Shown: positions 18,456-30,729 of the stretch, in pieces
Position numbering within the stretch: position 1 is the stretch's first letter
Layout of the letters: the number at the start of each line of letters is the position of its first letter
Position numbers and translations under genes: made by a program
DNA from: Incurvaria masculella
Lineage: Eukaryota; Arthropoda; Insecta; Lepidoptera; Incurvariidae
Assembly: GCA_946894095.1 (NCBI GenBank)
Contig: OX335653.1
Coordinates: 3,105,001-3,169,000, forward strand
Direction: 5' to 3'
DNA: 64,000 nt
The notes under the pieces: generated by a model
Told to the model about the DNA's origin: nothing
Seen by the model: the letters and a program-made list of their open reading frames with translations, nothing else
Databases searched by the model: none

Positions 18456-19674
18456 CTATGATACAACATTAGGAATAATTTTGAAATTTTGAAACATATT
18501 ATTCACAGAATGTACAGTTTTGATGCATCCAGAATGTAAATGTCAGTGCACATATTTCACTCGTCTTCAATAGACTTTTCAAACTTGCATTTGTTTTCTT
18601 CAATCGTCGTTATTTTATTAACTTCACTATGTCCTGTTAAGGGTGTTTGTTATCCAAATCCACAATCAATTTATGACTTTGAATGTCAATAGTATACAAT
18701 GTAGACCACAGTTTTTGAATGTCAATAGTATACAATTTAACCCACACTTTTCTATGTCAAAAATTGTATTAACATGTACTAACAACAGGTTAATACAAGG
18801 GTATGAACCGGTATATTCCAAAAATTTCATTTCTTGTCTTTATCTCTTCTCAAAATACATCATTGATATAGGATGCACGCTGGTAAAAAACTGCAATTTA
18901 CTTCACATGGAAAAACAAGGTGTCAATGGCGTTGACTTATTCCTAACATACAAATCTAACTTAAAATAATAGCACTAACCTAATACCACAGACGAGAAAC
19001 ACCCCATATGTAAGAGCACCCAAATTTCACAAAACTCTTCTACATCTAATGCTTTCCCAGAGAAGCATTGCGGCGGTTGTAAATTCCAGCATTGCCAATT
19101 AGCCAACAGTTTACTCTCCTATCAGATGATGTGAAGCATATCTTCACAGATTACACACATTACATAAAGATGCCCCACGTTGGGATCATGTTATTTTCTG
19201 TGAATTGAGCGTGCGCGCTACTGCTATCAATTTTTTAATGAGTAATAAATCTTATTTCGCCCAATAATATTCTCTCTGCTCTTTGAAAATTTGTTTGCAT
19301 TCATTGTCAAATCTTTATTTGGCTCAGCCTAAGTAGATGCATAGTAATGCAAAGAGTTTCTGATAGATGGAGCTGACTATTATGAATCTAAATATTTAGA
19401 AAAACTATTACAGCGCTAACTGGATTCGATAGGTTGCAACTGGATGAAAAACGTACCTATGGGTGAGGTATCTACATATATGCATGCAATCTGTGATATC
19501 GTACTTACTTTTTTGTAAAAAATTCAGGGCCTGTTAGGTTGGAACGCTCACACTACTCTTACTCCTCACTACTACTTACTCCTGTTCACAGCAATCTTAA
19601 TACTCAAATAAATGGAATTGTGCCGTTTAAGATTAACATGGTAACATTACCAAGGAGTACAGGAGAGCTCCCAT
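18456..19674. other. Intergenic, nothing recognised
   Basis: AT-rich. Direct repeats of 'gaatgtcaatagtatacaat' near 18678 and 18716 are noted. No gene seen. Confidence 0.4.
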
Positions 19675-19960
19675 TTTTTTATGGAACTGGAGATGGATGG
19701 CTAATGTCACACTGACTGTTATATTATCCCAACAAACCACATGAGACTAGGTACAATGCCAGAACCTTCCTTCTATTACACACATTCGACAATTGTTTAT
19801 TTGATGCAATGGTATCAACCCGGGCGCGATTAACCTACACCCAACCTAGTCAGTAAGGATAGGGACCTACAATTTACGTGGACTTGTGAACTGTGGCCAG
19901 CTTCAACGGTCGAAGGGTCACCCATTTAGAACCCAACCGCACTGCATTCTCGAATTCTGC
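19675..19960 (-). repeat. SINE, minus orientation, 5S-type (degraded)
   Basis: 'atggaactggagatggatgg', 'cccaacaaaccacatgagac', 'atgcaatggtatcaacccgg', 'cctagtcagtaaggataggg', and at the end 'gggtcacccatttagaaccc', the decayed 5S part. Confidence 0.65.
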
Positions 19961-20832
19961 TTTAACATATCCAGGTCCCTTGCAAGTTCGCAAGTGGGAA
20001 ATTGGCAGGCATAGGCATTGGTGAAGAGACCACCTATTGTGCAACTTTGAGCATTTATTTTAGAGTCAAAACGCTTCACCCAGGCTACTTTGGGTGGGAC
20101 ACCATCACAGGACTGCCCTTCCGTTCACTCCCCCTTACAAAAGCTTTCATGCGAAGAAACAGTCTAGTTCGCCGCCAGCGGCTAATGCATTATGTCAGCA
20201 AAGTTCTTCAGAGTGACCCTCATTTCTCATTGTCTGCTTTTATTGGGACCACTCTAAACTTATTCTGTGGATATCATAAAAAAATTTGTCTTGGCATGTC
20301 AAAAAGATAATTCAGATAATGGATCCTAGCAATAAGGGTTAAAATTATGGGAGCCCTCCTGTAATTAGATGAAACTAAAGAAACAGCTACGCATTGCAGA
20401 AAACCATTTTTTTGAATTTTAATAATACAGTAATTCACTTTCATGTTCGTAGTTGCAAACATTGTCTTAGTCATGTGGTTGATCCGTTATCATAGACAGT
20501 AAAACATTCACATTATAATCTAAGTATTTTGTACATAAACAAAGTATTTGAACATGAAATAGCATAGTAACAAGCAAAATGTGAGGTAGCATACTGTTAC
20601 ATTAAAACTTGACACACTAAACTGTAACTTGGTGGGAAATATGTTATATATAATGATACATTGAGTTAACCTATTTTAAACCTAACTGTGTATGAGGTAG
20701 ATTATTATTTAAGTTTGTGCCAAGCTGAGGTAGCTTCATACAAGTATCATGAACTTGTAAACTATCCAATATTTATCATCTGTTTTGTAAATATGGGGTC
20801 AAATGACTTTCAGGATAAACAACATTAAATAA

Positions 20833-21488
20833 TTACCTTGCGGCTGCATTGATTCTTGTAGAAGACTGAGGCTTGTATGACTGACATCCATCAATTAAAA
20901 TATAGTAACTTTTGATATCAGCAATAACAGCAGCTTTGGCTTCACACTCGTTTGCTTCTTCACCTTTATCATACAGCGGCAATATGTTGCTATTGTAATT
21001 CTTCTTTCCTCTATTGTTGACGTAACTATAATTCTCCTCTTTAATCTTTCTCTTAGAGTCGTGTTCGTTTTCGAATTTAACTGCGTCGGAGCAAAGTGTG
21101 GGCAAAATATTGTTAATGTATTCATCAAACCCTTGTGTTGCATTTGAACGCTCTGAAGTTAATTCACTCGCATGAGCTTCAGAAACGTTGATAAACTCAT
21201 TTGGTACATCATTCAATAAACTGTGTAGCTTGTCCACAGAAATAAGTTCATCTACATCTTTGTTATTGACAGTGCTGTCATTTTCGAATGGGTCTGGAAA
21301 TATTTTTTTATTCAATTGTTTCTCATAATTTGAATCTTTTATAGTTAGCAGTGGGTCTATATGTGGCAAGACAATGTCATCATTCAAGCCAAATATATCA
21401 GAAAGCTCTTGCTCTGGTTCTTTGTTCCATAACTTGGAATATTCTTCAGTGGAAATATCGAATTCTGAGGAATACTGTTTCAAACTTC
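20833..21488 (-). CDS. Zinc-finger gene, last visible exon
   Basis: Acceptor 'tatttcttccacag' on the minus strand. Encodes an acidic stretch with no fingers ('EPEQELSDIFGLNDDIVLPH'), possibly an activation or interaction region. Ends either by TAA directly after 'INAAAR' or by splicing at 20837. Confidence 0.72.
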
Positions 21489-24400
21489 CTGTGGAAGAAA
21501 TAAATGGGTTAATGTTAACACTGTGCATAACAAACATTTTTTCAATCCGGTATACATGAGGGTGAATTGATTATTTACTTTTTACAAATTTAAAGGCTTT
21601 ATGAAATGGCTTTACCAAAGGTTTTGGTCAAAAGGCTACCTACACAAATATATATCTACATTCTTATTCACATCATGCTCTTAGGCACACGAGCATATGG
21701 ATTCTGGGTCAAATCATTTAATTAGGTTAGGTTAGTTAGGCGAGATATGATCGAACAGGTTGAAGAGTACGTACATCTTGGTCAAATTCTGCGGCTTGGT
21801 AGACAAGGACTGACTAAGGAGGTTGAGAGACGGATTCGACTGGGTTGGGCTGCCTTCGGAAAGCGTAACTTCGCTCTGAGTTCTGACCTCCCGCAAAATT
21901 TAAAGACCCGAATATGATGTACGGGAGTGAAACGTGAACTCTAACGGTCGCTGTTGTCCAAAGGTTTAAAGTTGCCCAGCAAGCAATGGAGCGAGCCATG
22001 ACAGGAATATCGCTACGGGATATGGTGCGTAACAAGGCAATCCGCCGACGTACCAAAATAGTCAATATTGGACACCGGGTGGCTAAGCTCAAATGGCAGT
22101 GGGCCAGTCACGTCAGCCGAAGAGACGACGACCGTTGGAGTAACTGTGTCCTACACAGGCGGCCGTGGAAAAGGAGTGTGGGAAGACCACCTGCCAGATG
22201 GGACAACATCAAGTGTGTCGGTGGAAAGTAGTGGTTCCGTACCGCTCAGGGCCGGGAGGACTGGAGAAAAATTGGAGAGGCGTATGTCCAGCAGTGGACG
22301 CAAACACGCTGACTGACTGACTGATATTATATGTTCATTGTGTATATAGATATAAGTATATAGTGCTTTAATATCATTAAAATAGTCCATCGTAAAAAGA
22401 CTTGAATAACAAAAGGGGGTCAAAGTTACATGATTTCTAAATAGACTTGATAGATTAGATAGACTTGGTATTGATTCCAGGTTCCCGAGAGAACCCAGTA
22501 GGGCCATATAACCTTTTCTTTGGTAAATTATAGTTCAGGCCATTGCCAGTCATTATAAAAAAGCCTTCCTATAAGATTTGAAAACATTTAAATCTGCCGT
22601 TAATATTTATAAATCATAAAATTTTCGTATAAACATAAAACTCACCTGTTGCACATGCCTCAGTAGGATGAAGATCTTGGGTTGTGTTTGTAGATTCCGA
22701 CTGAACACATGGAAATAAATTATATTTTTCTTTATATTTCAATGATATTGGATCATTATCAAATGAGTCACTGTTAAATGTAAAATTTGAGCCAAATTCC
22801 GAACTGTTAAGCTCCCCAGCAATATCTGAAGAGTTCGGGCTGTTGTTGCTATCCAAAATTGTGCCAAGAAAATTAATTAGATCTTCGTCTAGTTTCTCTG
22901 AATGTTTTAAATGCTCTACTGATGTTTTGTTACAAATGACTGGAGAAATATTTGTGATGTTAACTTGGGTTGGATCTCTAGACACTTCTGGGGTCTGTTC
23001 TTCTTTTGTACCCATCTTATCCTCTAAAACTATGTAATATGGCTGAGGAACAGCCACTGGCAATATGTAGGGCATGTAAAGCATTAAATTTTGAGATTTG
23101 GTTTCTGCAAATTTAGCTCCTGTATCCTGTGTGCCCTCTGCATTTTGATCTGGATTTTTTATATCAATTTCTGCAGAGACTGCTGATGGATCATTTTCAT
23201 TCTGATTAACATTTGAGTTATCCTCAATATTCTGTTCAGGTTTGCTATTCACCTCCTTTGTACTTTTAATTTCTATCTCTTCGGAGATTGCCGAAGAGTC
23301 CCCTTCGCTCCACCGAGTAACTCTTGGTTTCTTCTCAATCTTATGATTATGCTCACGTTTCATGTGCCTCATACAGGAGCGTAGATAAGTAAAATCTTTC
23401 TGGCAATATTGACAAGAGAAGTCCTTCACTACATGGTTTTTCTTGGGAGCTGTGACTGGGACCATGGAGGCTATGCGTATGACCTCCTGTTTGGTCGGTG
23501 CGTGCTTGGGCAGGTGAGATTCAAGGTCCCTAAACGAAAGGAAAGCTTTCTTGCAAATGTCGCAATTATATTTGCATTGCATGTGCATGTTGAGTATATG
23601 CCGTATCAAGCTGCTTTTATCAGAGAACCCCTTCCCACAGTAGTCGCAGAGGAAACTGATAGGATTTGCACAGACAATGGTCTCATTGCACGTGTTGCAT
23701 TGGTACTTGTATTGGATATGCCTGCGGTTTGTGTGTCGCAACCACGAGCGTCGGTATGGGAATTTTTCCCCACAATATTCACAGCAGAACTGTTCCAACC
23801 CATCGCCCGTGTGCAGAGTGCCGTGTACTTTGATATGATCTTTTTGTTCTGGTTTTATATCGTCGTTGGCTATTTCATTATCAGAATCGATTCGTTCTTC
23901 AGAGGGATTGCTCCGGATGAACTTACCTAGTAGGACCCAGTTACGGTGGCCGCACAGAATTGGTTTGCTACGAATGTGCTGTCTGAGATGTTTAATTCTG
24001 TTAGGATTGTTAGTGAATGTCATATCGCAATGATCACAGCGGTAGGGCCTATCTTTGGAGTGGGTATTCATGTGTAAAGTCAGTTTTGTCGATGTTAAAA
24101 ATGTCTTTTGACAATGTTTGCATTCATACTTCAGTTTTCTATTTCCGGCATGTAGCAATGAATGCAATGTCAAACATCTCTTGGTTTTGAAGCTACGTTC
24201 GCAGAGTTTGCACTTGAAGTTCCTAATTTCCGAGTGAAATGGTAAATGGCGCAACAGGAAGGATTTTTCTGAGAAACTTTTATTGCATACGGTGCACGTG
24301 AAGGGCTGGTCACGGTTGCAGAATCGGATGTGCTGCGCGAGAAGTGTGAAGGTGTCAAAGTGTCGCGAGCACAGAGTGCACGGGTAACGCTGGTCGGCCT

Positions 24401-27400
24401 CATGCTTCACTTCCGCATGGATTATCTCCATGTGAAGTTTGTACGCACTCTGGGAGAACTGCTTACGACATTTTTCACACCTGAAACAAAAAAAACTAGC
24501 ATCATACAACACAATCTGCCTAACCGGAAACATTATTTTGAAGACATGTTTAAAAAAAGGAATATCAACCAAGTATCTGACAAATCCACTCGGTTTAGAG
24601 ATGGCAACCGTCCATCACTTTTAGATTTCATATCGTGCAATGATAAAAATAAAATGAAATCTAATAAGAAAATTGGACATTCCACTGATAGGGAAGTCCA
24701 ATCATTATTTTGGTAGCAACCGTCCAAGTTGAAATAACACAAAAACTCAAGGATTGACCTACAACAAAAAAAAAACTTTTAAGCACACATTGAATATATT
24801 GTTTCTAACCCCACATTAATGCAACTCGATAACTGGATTACATACCCATAAATGCTGGTAAATGGGAACAGTTTAAAACAATTTTAATGAACATAGTAAG
24901 TGAAAACGGCCCTGAAACTCGAAAAAAAAAGATCGCCACCAAATAAATTCTGGATCACAAATGACATTATTGATACAATTAAACTAAAAAACATCATGTG
25001 GGATAAATATAGAAGAACAGTCCATCTTAAGTACTGAATTCTTAACATGATCAAAAGTGTCCACTCCTCCATGCTTCTGGACGGAAATCGAGGTTTTGTC
25101 ACAACTGATGTTGACTATAAGGAGAGGCCTACTTAAACAGAAATGTACAAGTACGCATAGGAGACTCTATCCGGTCCAAGGCCAGTCTGGAGCGAAAACT
25201 GTTAAACTGGATAGAGGCCTACTTAAACAGAAATGTACAAGTACGCATAGGAGACTCTATCCGGTCCAAGGCCAGTCTGGAGCGGAGTTCCTCAAGCTTC
25301 GGTGATAGCTACAACCCTCTTCAATATTGAAATTACTGATCTACACGCTATCATCAAATCCAACTTTAAATTATTCGCAGACGATTTCAAGTACTTCGAT
25401 AATATAACGACCAGCCACAGTCAACTACAGTTGATCTAATCACCATCCACCACTGCTGGTCTTCGGATCGGCTCATCAAGCTAAAGGCTCAAAAATGCGC
25501 CTGGCTCCATCTGGACAACATACAGTTACATCACAAAAAGATCTTGGAATCACCATCAACTTTGATTAAAAGTGGGAATTTCGTTTCACACCAAAAAAAC
25601 TAAACCTAACCTAATAAAAATGGTGTTTGACTCCAGAAATAATGTTAAAAATGTTCAAAAAGTTTGTACGGCCACTTATGGGATATGAATTCCAGATCTG
25701 AGTGGTCAGTCTGAGTTCTCACCTAAATTGGCATTTACGGAAAACCGATCTACTGGCGTTTTCAAATGTATGGAGAAATTGAAGAGCGCGCCCAGTGGGC
25801 GTTAAGCGAACTACCATTTGCGAGTCCGAGTTTGATTTGACAGCTTACTCAACGTTGCCGTAAATACGTCAACGTTGCCTTTAACATCGACTCCGCATTT
25901 TCATACAAATCGGAAGTCCGAGTTTGACTTTGACAGCTTGAAGAAGTAAAACCACAGAATATCTAGTAAAAACTTGTATGGAGTTTGAAGTTACGTAAAC
26001 GCCAATTTAGGTGAGAACTGAGACTACCGGCTCTGGCAACCTCATTTTGCTAAAGATATCCATCAGTAAGAACATGTACAAAGAAGATGCACCAAGATCT
26101 CCCTTGAGCTACGTAACCTGAGCTATGAAGAGGGACTAGAACCCCAAAACCTACTAGAGACACACAGTCCAAAGGGACCTAATAGAAGTTTACAAAATTC
26201 TCACATTTAAATACGACTGCCAATGGAAATTTTTGCACACAACGAACGAAATTTTTGCACACAACGAACGAAATATATTCAAAAATAGACTGGATAACCA
26301 GGCCAAACAATATCAAAAGGAAAAAAAGGAACACTTATCAACTACCCCCTAAATATAACAAGATAATCTTTGGAATTAGACGCATCAACATATGCTGCCT
26401 AAAACTTATAAATACATCATAGGAGCGCATCACAGTAAACAAAAGGGAAACATATGTGAGTGTAATCTGTGGCGGTTAGGGTGATGCCGTTTGTACATTG
26501 TCTTCCTTGGCACATTCATTGTAAGCAATAAATAAATCATAAATGAAAAATGGCATGAATGCATTTACGCAACCTACATTTTGGCCAGTCACAGTTTGTA
26601 AAAAAACATGAAAAAGTGATAGTTCATCAAACATGCAAACAAAAGAATCCAATAATTTGCCCAGGGGCATGAATGATAAGCAATATACACATTTCAATAA
26701 ATAAAGTAAATGATGCCACGCCACATATTGTGTAGTTGCTTGGCAAAGGGTTGAGGGACTGCAAGAATGTAAGTTCTCACACCATTAGCACACGGATGTG
26801 GTAGCACACCGCGGTAGTGAAATTTCAGGCGAAACGCGATATTCAGTCCGAAATGACACACCATGTCGTTTTGCCAGAAACTGTGAAACTAGCACCCACG
26901 GTGGCTAGAACCAGTGGTGCGGCGTTGTGTGCATGATATCGCTAATATCAGCAATACCTTACAAACATTGATGCACTCATAGGTAATCACAGATAGGTAG
27001 AGTGAAATGCAAAATATGCGATCTGTTTCAATAGTGTACGACAGATTTACCAGAGTTTCGCTACCCCATTTAGCAGTACCCGTGGCTAATTAGAGATTAC
27101 TTCAGCTACTTGGTATGGATTAAGTCACTTTTGCTACTAGCTCTCGTATTAATTTCGGTTAGTGTTAGGTTTCAGTTGTGACCATTTACCTCAGTCTTAG
27201 CTAAGTCAAAGAACAGGTGGTGCAATTGTTTTTTGCTGGTTCCTTGAATGTAGCTCTTTCTACACCTTTCTTTCTTACAATATTGGTTTGTTTATTGTTT
27301 ATTTTTATCATCCACTGCACTTGGATTTGTTATATTTTATCATTAGCCAGTTCAGCAATTCCAGCAAAGAACTGGCAATAAACTCCGCTGGTTTTTTCGC

Positions 27401-28458
27401 CGCTGCTTACAATCACAGGTAAAAACACAAAATGAATAAGAATTGTCGAGAATCAACAATTCATGCCGTTACAACATTTCATGACCAATATCAGTTTATT
27501 TGTAAAAAACATGCCCGCTATTTAACATATTGCTAATTAGAGCAAGCCTTTGAGGGTGTGAAGACCTAAAAATACTACGCGAGCACTAATTTTCATGAGG
27601 CGCACTCACCGGAAACGTTTGCCGGACACATGCCGGTAGCAGTGGTCATGGAAGGTCTTGTATTTGGCGAAGGTCTTGCTGCATTGAATGCATTTGTACA
27701 GCAAACTTGCACCCTCGTGGCGGGTTTCAAAGTGCTTATGGAACTGCTTCTTGTGATGGAATGTGCCATCGCACAGTGCACAGCTGATGCCGCCCAGCTG
27801 TTCCAAGGTGCCCTTCTCTTCCGGTTGGTCAGGCAGAGTCGGTTTCGGTGTGTGGTCCAAATTTTTGTTTGGAACTGTTCTGTTATTATTGGTTAACGGG
27901 TTCATCTTGTTTATGTGACATCCATTAAGAATTTTTAAGGTCAGGGGGGCTGTGGAAGCCAGGTGAGAATGGGCTGTCCATATGTATGTTGTTGTTACAT
28001 TATTTGACTTGACACCCACTCCATCGTCCCGATTTCATTGCATGCTACATTGTAGTTTTATCTGAGGAAATAAAAAGTACAAGTAAGATATCGGAGCATC
28101 AGGTGTATTTCACACAATGATGCGATGTAAGCATCTATGACCAAATTTAGATTAAAAACAGGTAAAATACTTGCAGCCCATGATTTAAAGAGCAACAAAA
28201 TAGATTTCTTTACCATACACAGTTCATTTGACCCATGCGCGCGGCAGTCGTAGCGAAGTCTACCTGCATGAACACCATGGACTCTACAATTTGAGTCATG
28301 CATGTTGTTTTTGCATACAATTGGTTGATGTAGTTTATTATATATCGTACAGATATGGCAATAACTTTTTGTGCCTCCTCATCTGGCGCGAGGTGTACCT
28401 TGTAACCTTGTTCACATAACAAGGTTAACTTGGTCCAAAGCTTGGTCCAAAAGTTGAA
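20833..28458 (-). CDS. C2H2 zinc-finger protein (about 12 fingers)
   Basis: Exons 3'-ward: 28458-28221 (tentative), 27949-27610, 24480-22646, 21488-20833/20837; phases match at all three junctions. Likely a nuclear DNA-binding regulator. Two fingers lie in the second exon ('CALCDGTFHHKKQFHKHF..RH', 'CIQCSKTFAKYKTFHDHCYRH') and about ten in the third: six to begin, then 'CEYCGEKFPYRRSWLRH', 'CDYCGKGFSDKSSLIRH', 'CDICKKAFLSFRDLESH' and 'CQYCQKDFTYLRSCMRH'. Linkers are mostly non-canonical, and one unit ('YQCNTCNETIVCANPI') has the CxxC pair but no histidines. The C-terminal half is acidic, Asn/Ser-rich and probably disordered. The last visible exon can stop at TAA 20833-20835 or splice at 'AAG|gtaatt'; the true 3' end is unresolved. 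The start is probably an ATG in the 28.2-28.46 kb exon. Confidence 0.82.
21500..22325 (+). pseudogene. RTE/CR1-type LINE, C-terminal fragment in zinc-finger intron
   Basis: The plus strand reads, over several frames, 'VERRIRLGWAAFGK', 'MERAMTGISLRDMVRNKAIR', 'LKWQWASHVSRRDDDRWSN' and 'GRPPARW', the well-known end of RTE-like reverse transcriptases. The frame is broken. It ends in a (TGAC)n-like tail near 22308-22322, typical of LINE 3' ends. Coding resemblance starts near 21740. Confidence 0.8.
22646..24480 (-). CDS. Zinc-finger gene, large exon
   Basis: Acceptor 'ttttttttgtttcag' and donor 'ACAG|gtgagt' on the minus strand. 1835 bp, carrying about ten C2H2 units followed by a long acidic region rich in Asn, Ser and Glu. 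Its first base completes the Arg codon split with the upstream exon. Confidence 0.88.
24481..25099. other. Intron of zinc-finger gene
   Basis: AT-rich; no element is confidently recognised before the LINE remnant at about 25100. Confidence 0.45.
25100..26430 (+). pseudogene. Non-LTR retrotransposon remnant, interrupted by a foldback MITE
   Basis: Pieces of a CR1/jockey-like RT are visible: 'LLNWIEAYLNRNVQVRIGDS' (present twice, a 90-bp tandem duplication at 25125-25194 and 25215-25284), then 'KMFKKFVRPLMGYEFQI', and, beyond the MITE at 25704-26030, 'PHFAKDIHQ', 'LELRNLSYEEGLEPQNL' and 'FKNRLDNQAKQY'. Many frame breaks. The element is in the plus orientation inside a minus-strand gene. Confidence 0.7.
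25704..26030. repeat. Foldback MITE inserted in LINE remnant
   Basis: Ends 'gtctgagttctcacctaaat' and 'atttaggtgagaactgagac' are inverted to each other over about 30 bp, with 'ggcatttacgg' mirrored by 'acgtaaacgcc'. It separates two parts of the RT that belong together. Confidence 0.7.
26431..27609. other. Intron of zinc-finger gene, nothing recognised
   Basis: AT-rich with a slightly GC-richer patch at 26800-26950. No coding exon or known repeat could be supported. Confidence 0.45.
27610..27949 (-). CDS. Zinc-finger gene, second exon
   Basis: Acceptor 'ggcttccacag', donor 'CCG|gtgagt' on the minus strand. Encodes a Pro/Asn-rich linker and the first two fingers ('CALCDGTFHHKKQFHKHF', 'CIQCSKTFAKYKTFHDH'); ends 'SGKRF' plus two bases of Arg. 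Confidence 0.85.
28221..28458 (-). CDS. Candidate first coding exon of zinc-finger gene
   Basis: Minus-strand frame with 'LLCEQGYKVHLAPDEEAQKV', 'IAISVRYIINYINQLYAK' and 'MTQIVESMVFMQVDFATTAA'. A donor 'AACT|gtgtat' would leave one base that joins the next exon in frame. No known domain is recognised and it is not a ZAD (the cysteine pairs are missing). In-frame ATGs ('MTQIVESM') could be the start. The upstream limit is uncertain. Confidence 0.45.
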
Positions 28459-29755
28459 CTAGCCTGGTGAAGGAAGCGTCTGCGCTAACATATGCTGTTA
28501 TTAGAAATGGACACATTTATGATGAATTCAGGTGGATGAAATGCGTTCAAGCAGGTGGATGAAGAGTAGAGATACCGACGGACTAACTACCACTATCACG
28601 CACCTGCCGCCCGGCGGAGCGTCCAGAGAGTGGAATCTGCAATGTTTACATCTTCATGGATCGGATCGGTGACTGAGGGGCGGAAGACTAAACAATAATG
28701 GAGGCACCGCCCGCCAGGCTGTTCTGTTTTGGATGCGGGTGAAAATGGTTGAAAACACTGCGAAAACGTGTGGCTACGGAAAAATGACAGCTCGATTCGC
28801 CGGCCGAGGCGGAAGGAAGCTGGTTGTTTTTTTATTGTCTGTGGTCGCCAAAATCGAAAAACGCCTCACACACGGCCGGCCTCCGCAACTCCGTCGTGAA
28901 TTTCGGAATGCCGCGTGGTTCGAGTACCACGTGGCTCGACCGCAATACTCATGGATTTGACATCAACGGGTGAATTTGATTCTCTTCCATTTCGCTCTCC
29001 ATTCACATTTATGTCATTCTATGTTGCATCTTTGCACCCCATAATTATAATTGTAGTAATAATTGGAAAGGGACAAACTTATGGTGACCGGTGTAAGAAG
29101 GTTTCACGGGAGTAGCTGTAATATAGAAAAACAATATGTCAAGATGACATTATTATTCATGGACTTGTCATCTCATTTTCACGATTAAACTAATTAATTC
29201 TAAACATCTTTTATTAGAAACATTACAGTAGCTGTCACTCATGGATACAAAATTATAAGTATTCACTGGTGAGGCACCAGTGACTGTGAATCAACGACGA
29301 TAGCAAATTTCAATAGTAAGCACTCAAAAGCTGCGCTAATTGGAGGCCTGGTAATATTGAGTGGAAACTGAGTCGTGAGGCGAATAGAGTGGCGACGAGC
29401 CGCGTGGCAGGGCGAGCTAATACGACCTAGACTAATCTTTAAATTCACGACTGCCACTGACGGATCTATGAGTTTAAAACTAAATTATATAGTACACAAA
29501 AACATATCACTTTTATGCATTCAAGATCTAGGTTCACCTTCCTTTTTCATCTAAGGGTTCACCATGGTAAAAATAGGAAGAAATGATTTATGATTTTTCT
29601 TTAATGTGTGCCATTGCTTAATGGCATCACTCTTAGATGCTTTCAACAAAACATCACAAAACCAAGCACCGGTGCTTCGCTAAAACACTCTAGCCAAACT
29701 TGTTTTATCTTTTCTGAAACTTGACAACATTGCATAATTATCATGTAATCTGCTC
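28459..29755. other. Intergenic region between divergent genes
   Basis: A GC-richer patch at about 28560-28960 may be the promoter area of the minus-strand zinc-finger gene; a possible non-coding first exon with donor 'GGCAG|gtgcgt' ends at 28604 (minus). The rest is AT-rich and unremarkable. Confidence 0.35.
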
Positions 29756-29970
29756 CTATTTTTCTGTTTCAGATTTGACCCATTTTTCGAACTTTTTCAC
29801 TTTTCCAATTTCACTAAAATTAATTAAAATGGTTTTATCACTCACACCGAAGCCTGCCGCTAATTGTAACGTTGTTTTCGATGTTTTGAGTTTGTTCTCA
29901 ACCACAAGGGGATGCTCAGATTGTCCGCGGGGGGTGCTCCAGATATAGGTTGGATGGCGAGGAATAAAGG
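29756..29970 (-). pseudogene. mariner-type transposase remnant
   Basis: The minus strand reads 'HPLVVENKLKTSKTTLQLAA', 'GFGVSDKTILINFSEIGKV' and 'KKFEKWV', the helix-turn-helix to linker region of mariner transposases (family pattern: L-A-x-x-x-G-V-S, then 'GKVKKLGKWVPHEL'). Only the N-terminal DNA-binding part remains, and it runs into a stop soon after. Confidence 0.7.
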
Positions 29971-30729
29971 CTGTAAGTTTTGCAGGCAACGTCCATAATA
30001 GTACCTGTAGAACAGACTGAACGACCCTACAAACCATCTTTAGCTCAGGGACTCCAGGCTAACGGTGAGTGGTTGGTCACCAATAAGACGGATGGTTCCA
30101 TGTAAATTTGTTTATTTCCGTAAGCGTGAGCACGATCGGTCCGGATTGGTTTTTATATTGACAGCTGAAAGCGTGCCACTGAATCGGTACACTGCTTGCT
30201 ATGTACGCCGAAGACGGTATATATATTCGTTGGCAGCTCAAAACGGATCGCGAAGGCAATGCTGATGCCACTCATGACGTTTGTCTATGGTTTGTTTATC
30301 ATGGCGGAATGTCAATTTGGAGACAACAAACAAATTGGTGCCTGCCGCTCATTCGCATATAATTCAGTTTATGAGTAAATAAATTGTATTTACAATACTT
30401 CTGCGATTCTGGCCGCGCTAACTGCGCGCTGCTGTATTTATGCTTATGGTAAGTTATATCGCTATATAGTTTCAGGGCGCCAAGCCCGTTACCGCCGTTG
30501 CCGCCAGTTCGAGCCTCCAGGGATCTATACAATTAGTGCCTCACTACGGATATCATTCTGCTATGCTATCCCCGATCTTTCCCGAACTAAAACTCATGAA
30601 TTACTAAACGCGCGCTATTTATTTTGATATACGCACGCGTCGGCGTTTGGCCGCGCGCCAAATTCTTAAAATAGTCGTTCGCGGTTTGGCGCCCGCAGTT
30701 CGGTTGTGGGCGCGTCCGCACGTGGCAGA
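29971..30729 (+). promoter_or_regulatory. Upstream region / probable promoter of the K2P gene
   Basis: No exon seen. The last 150 bp before the channel ATG are markedly CpG-rich ('cgcacgcgtcggcgtttggc', 'cgcgcgccaaa'), suggesting a CpG-type promoter and 5' untranslated region. No TATA box was confirmed. Confidence 0.4.

Noticed and set aside
20002..20310. 102-residue plus-strand frame
   Set aside because: No recognisable motif and no splice context; the composition is not clearly coding. Left unannotated.
28700..28960. Plus-strand start 'MEAPPARLFCFGCG' as first exon of a ZAD-type gene
   Set aside because: The next plus-strand codons stop or need an unseen exon; no plus-strand finger gene follows, and the zinc-finger gene is on the minus strand.
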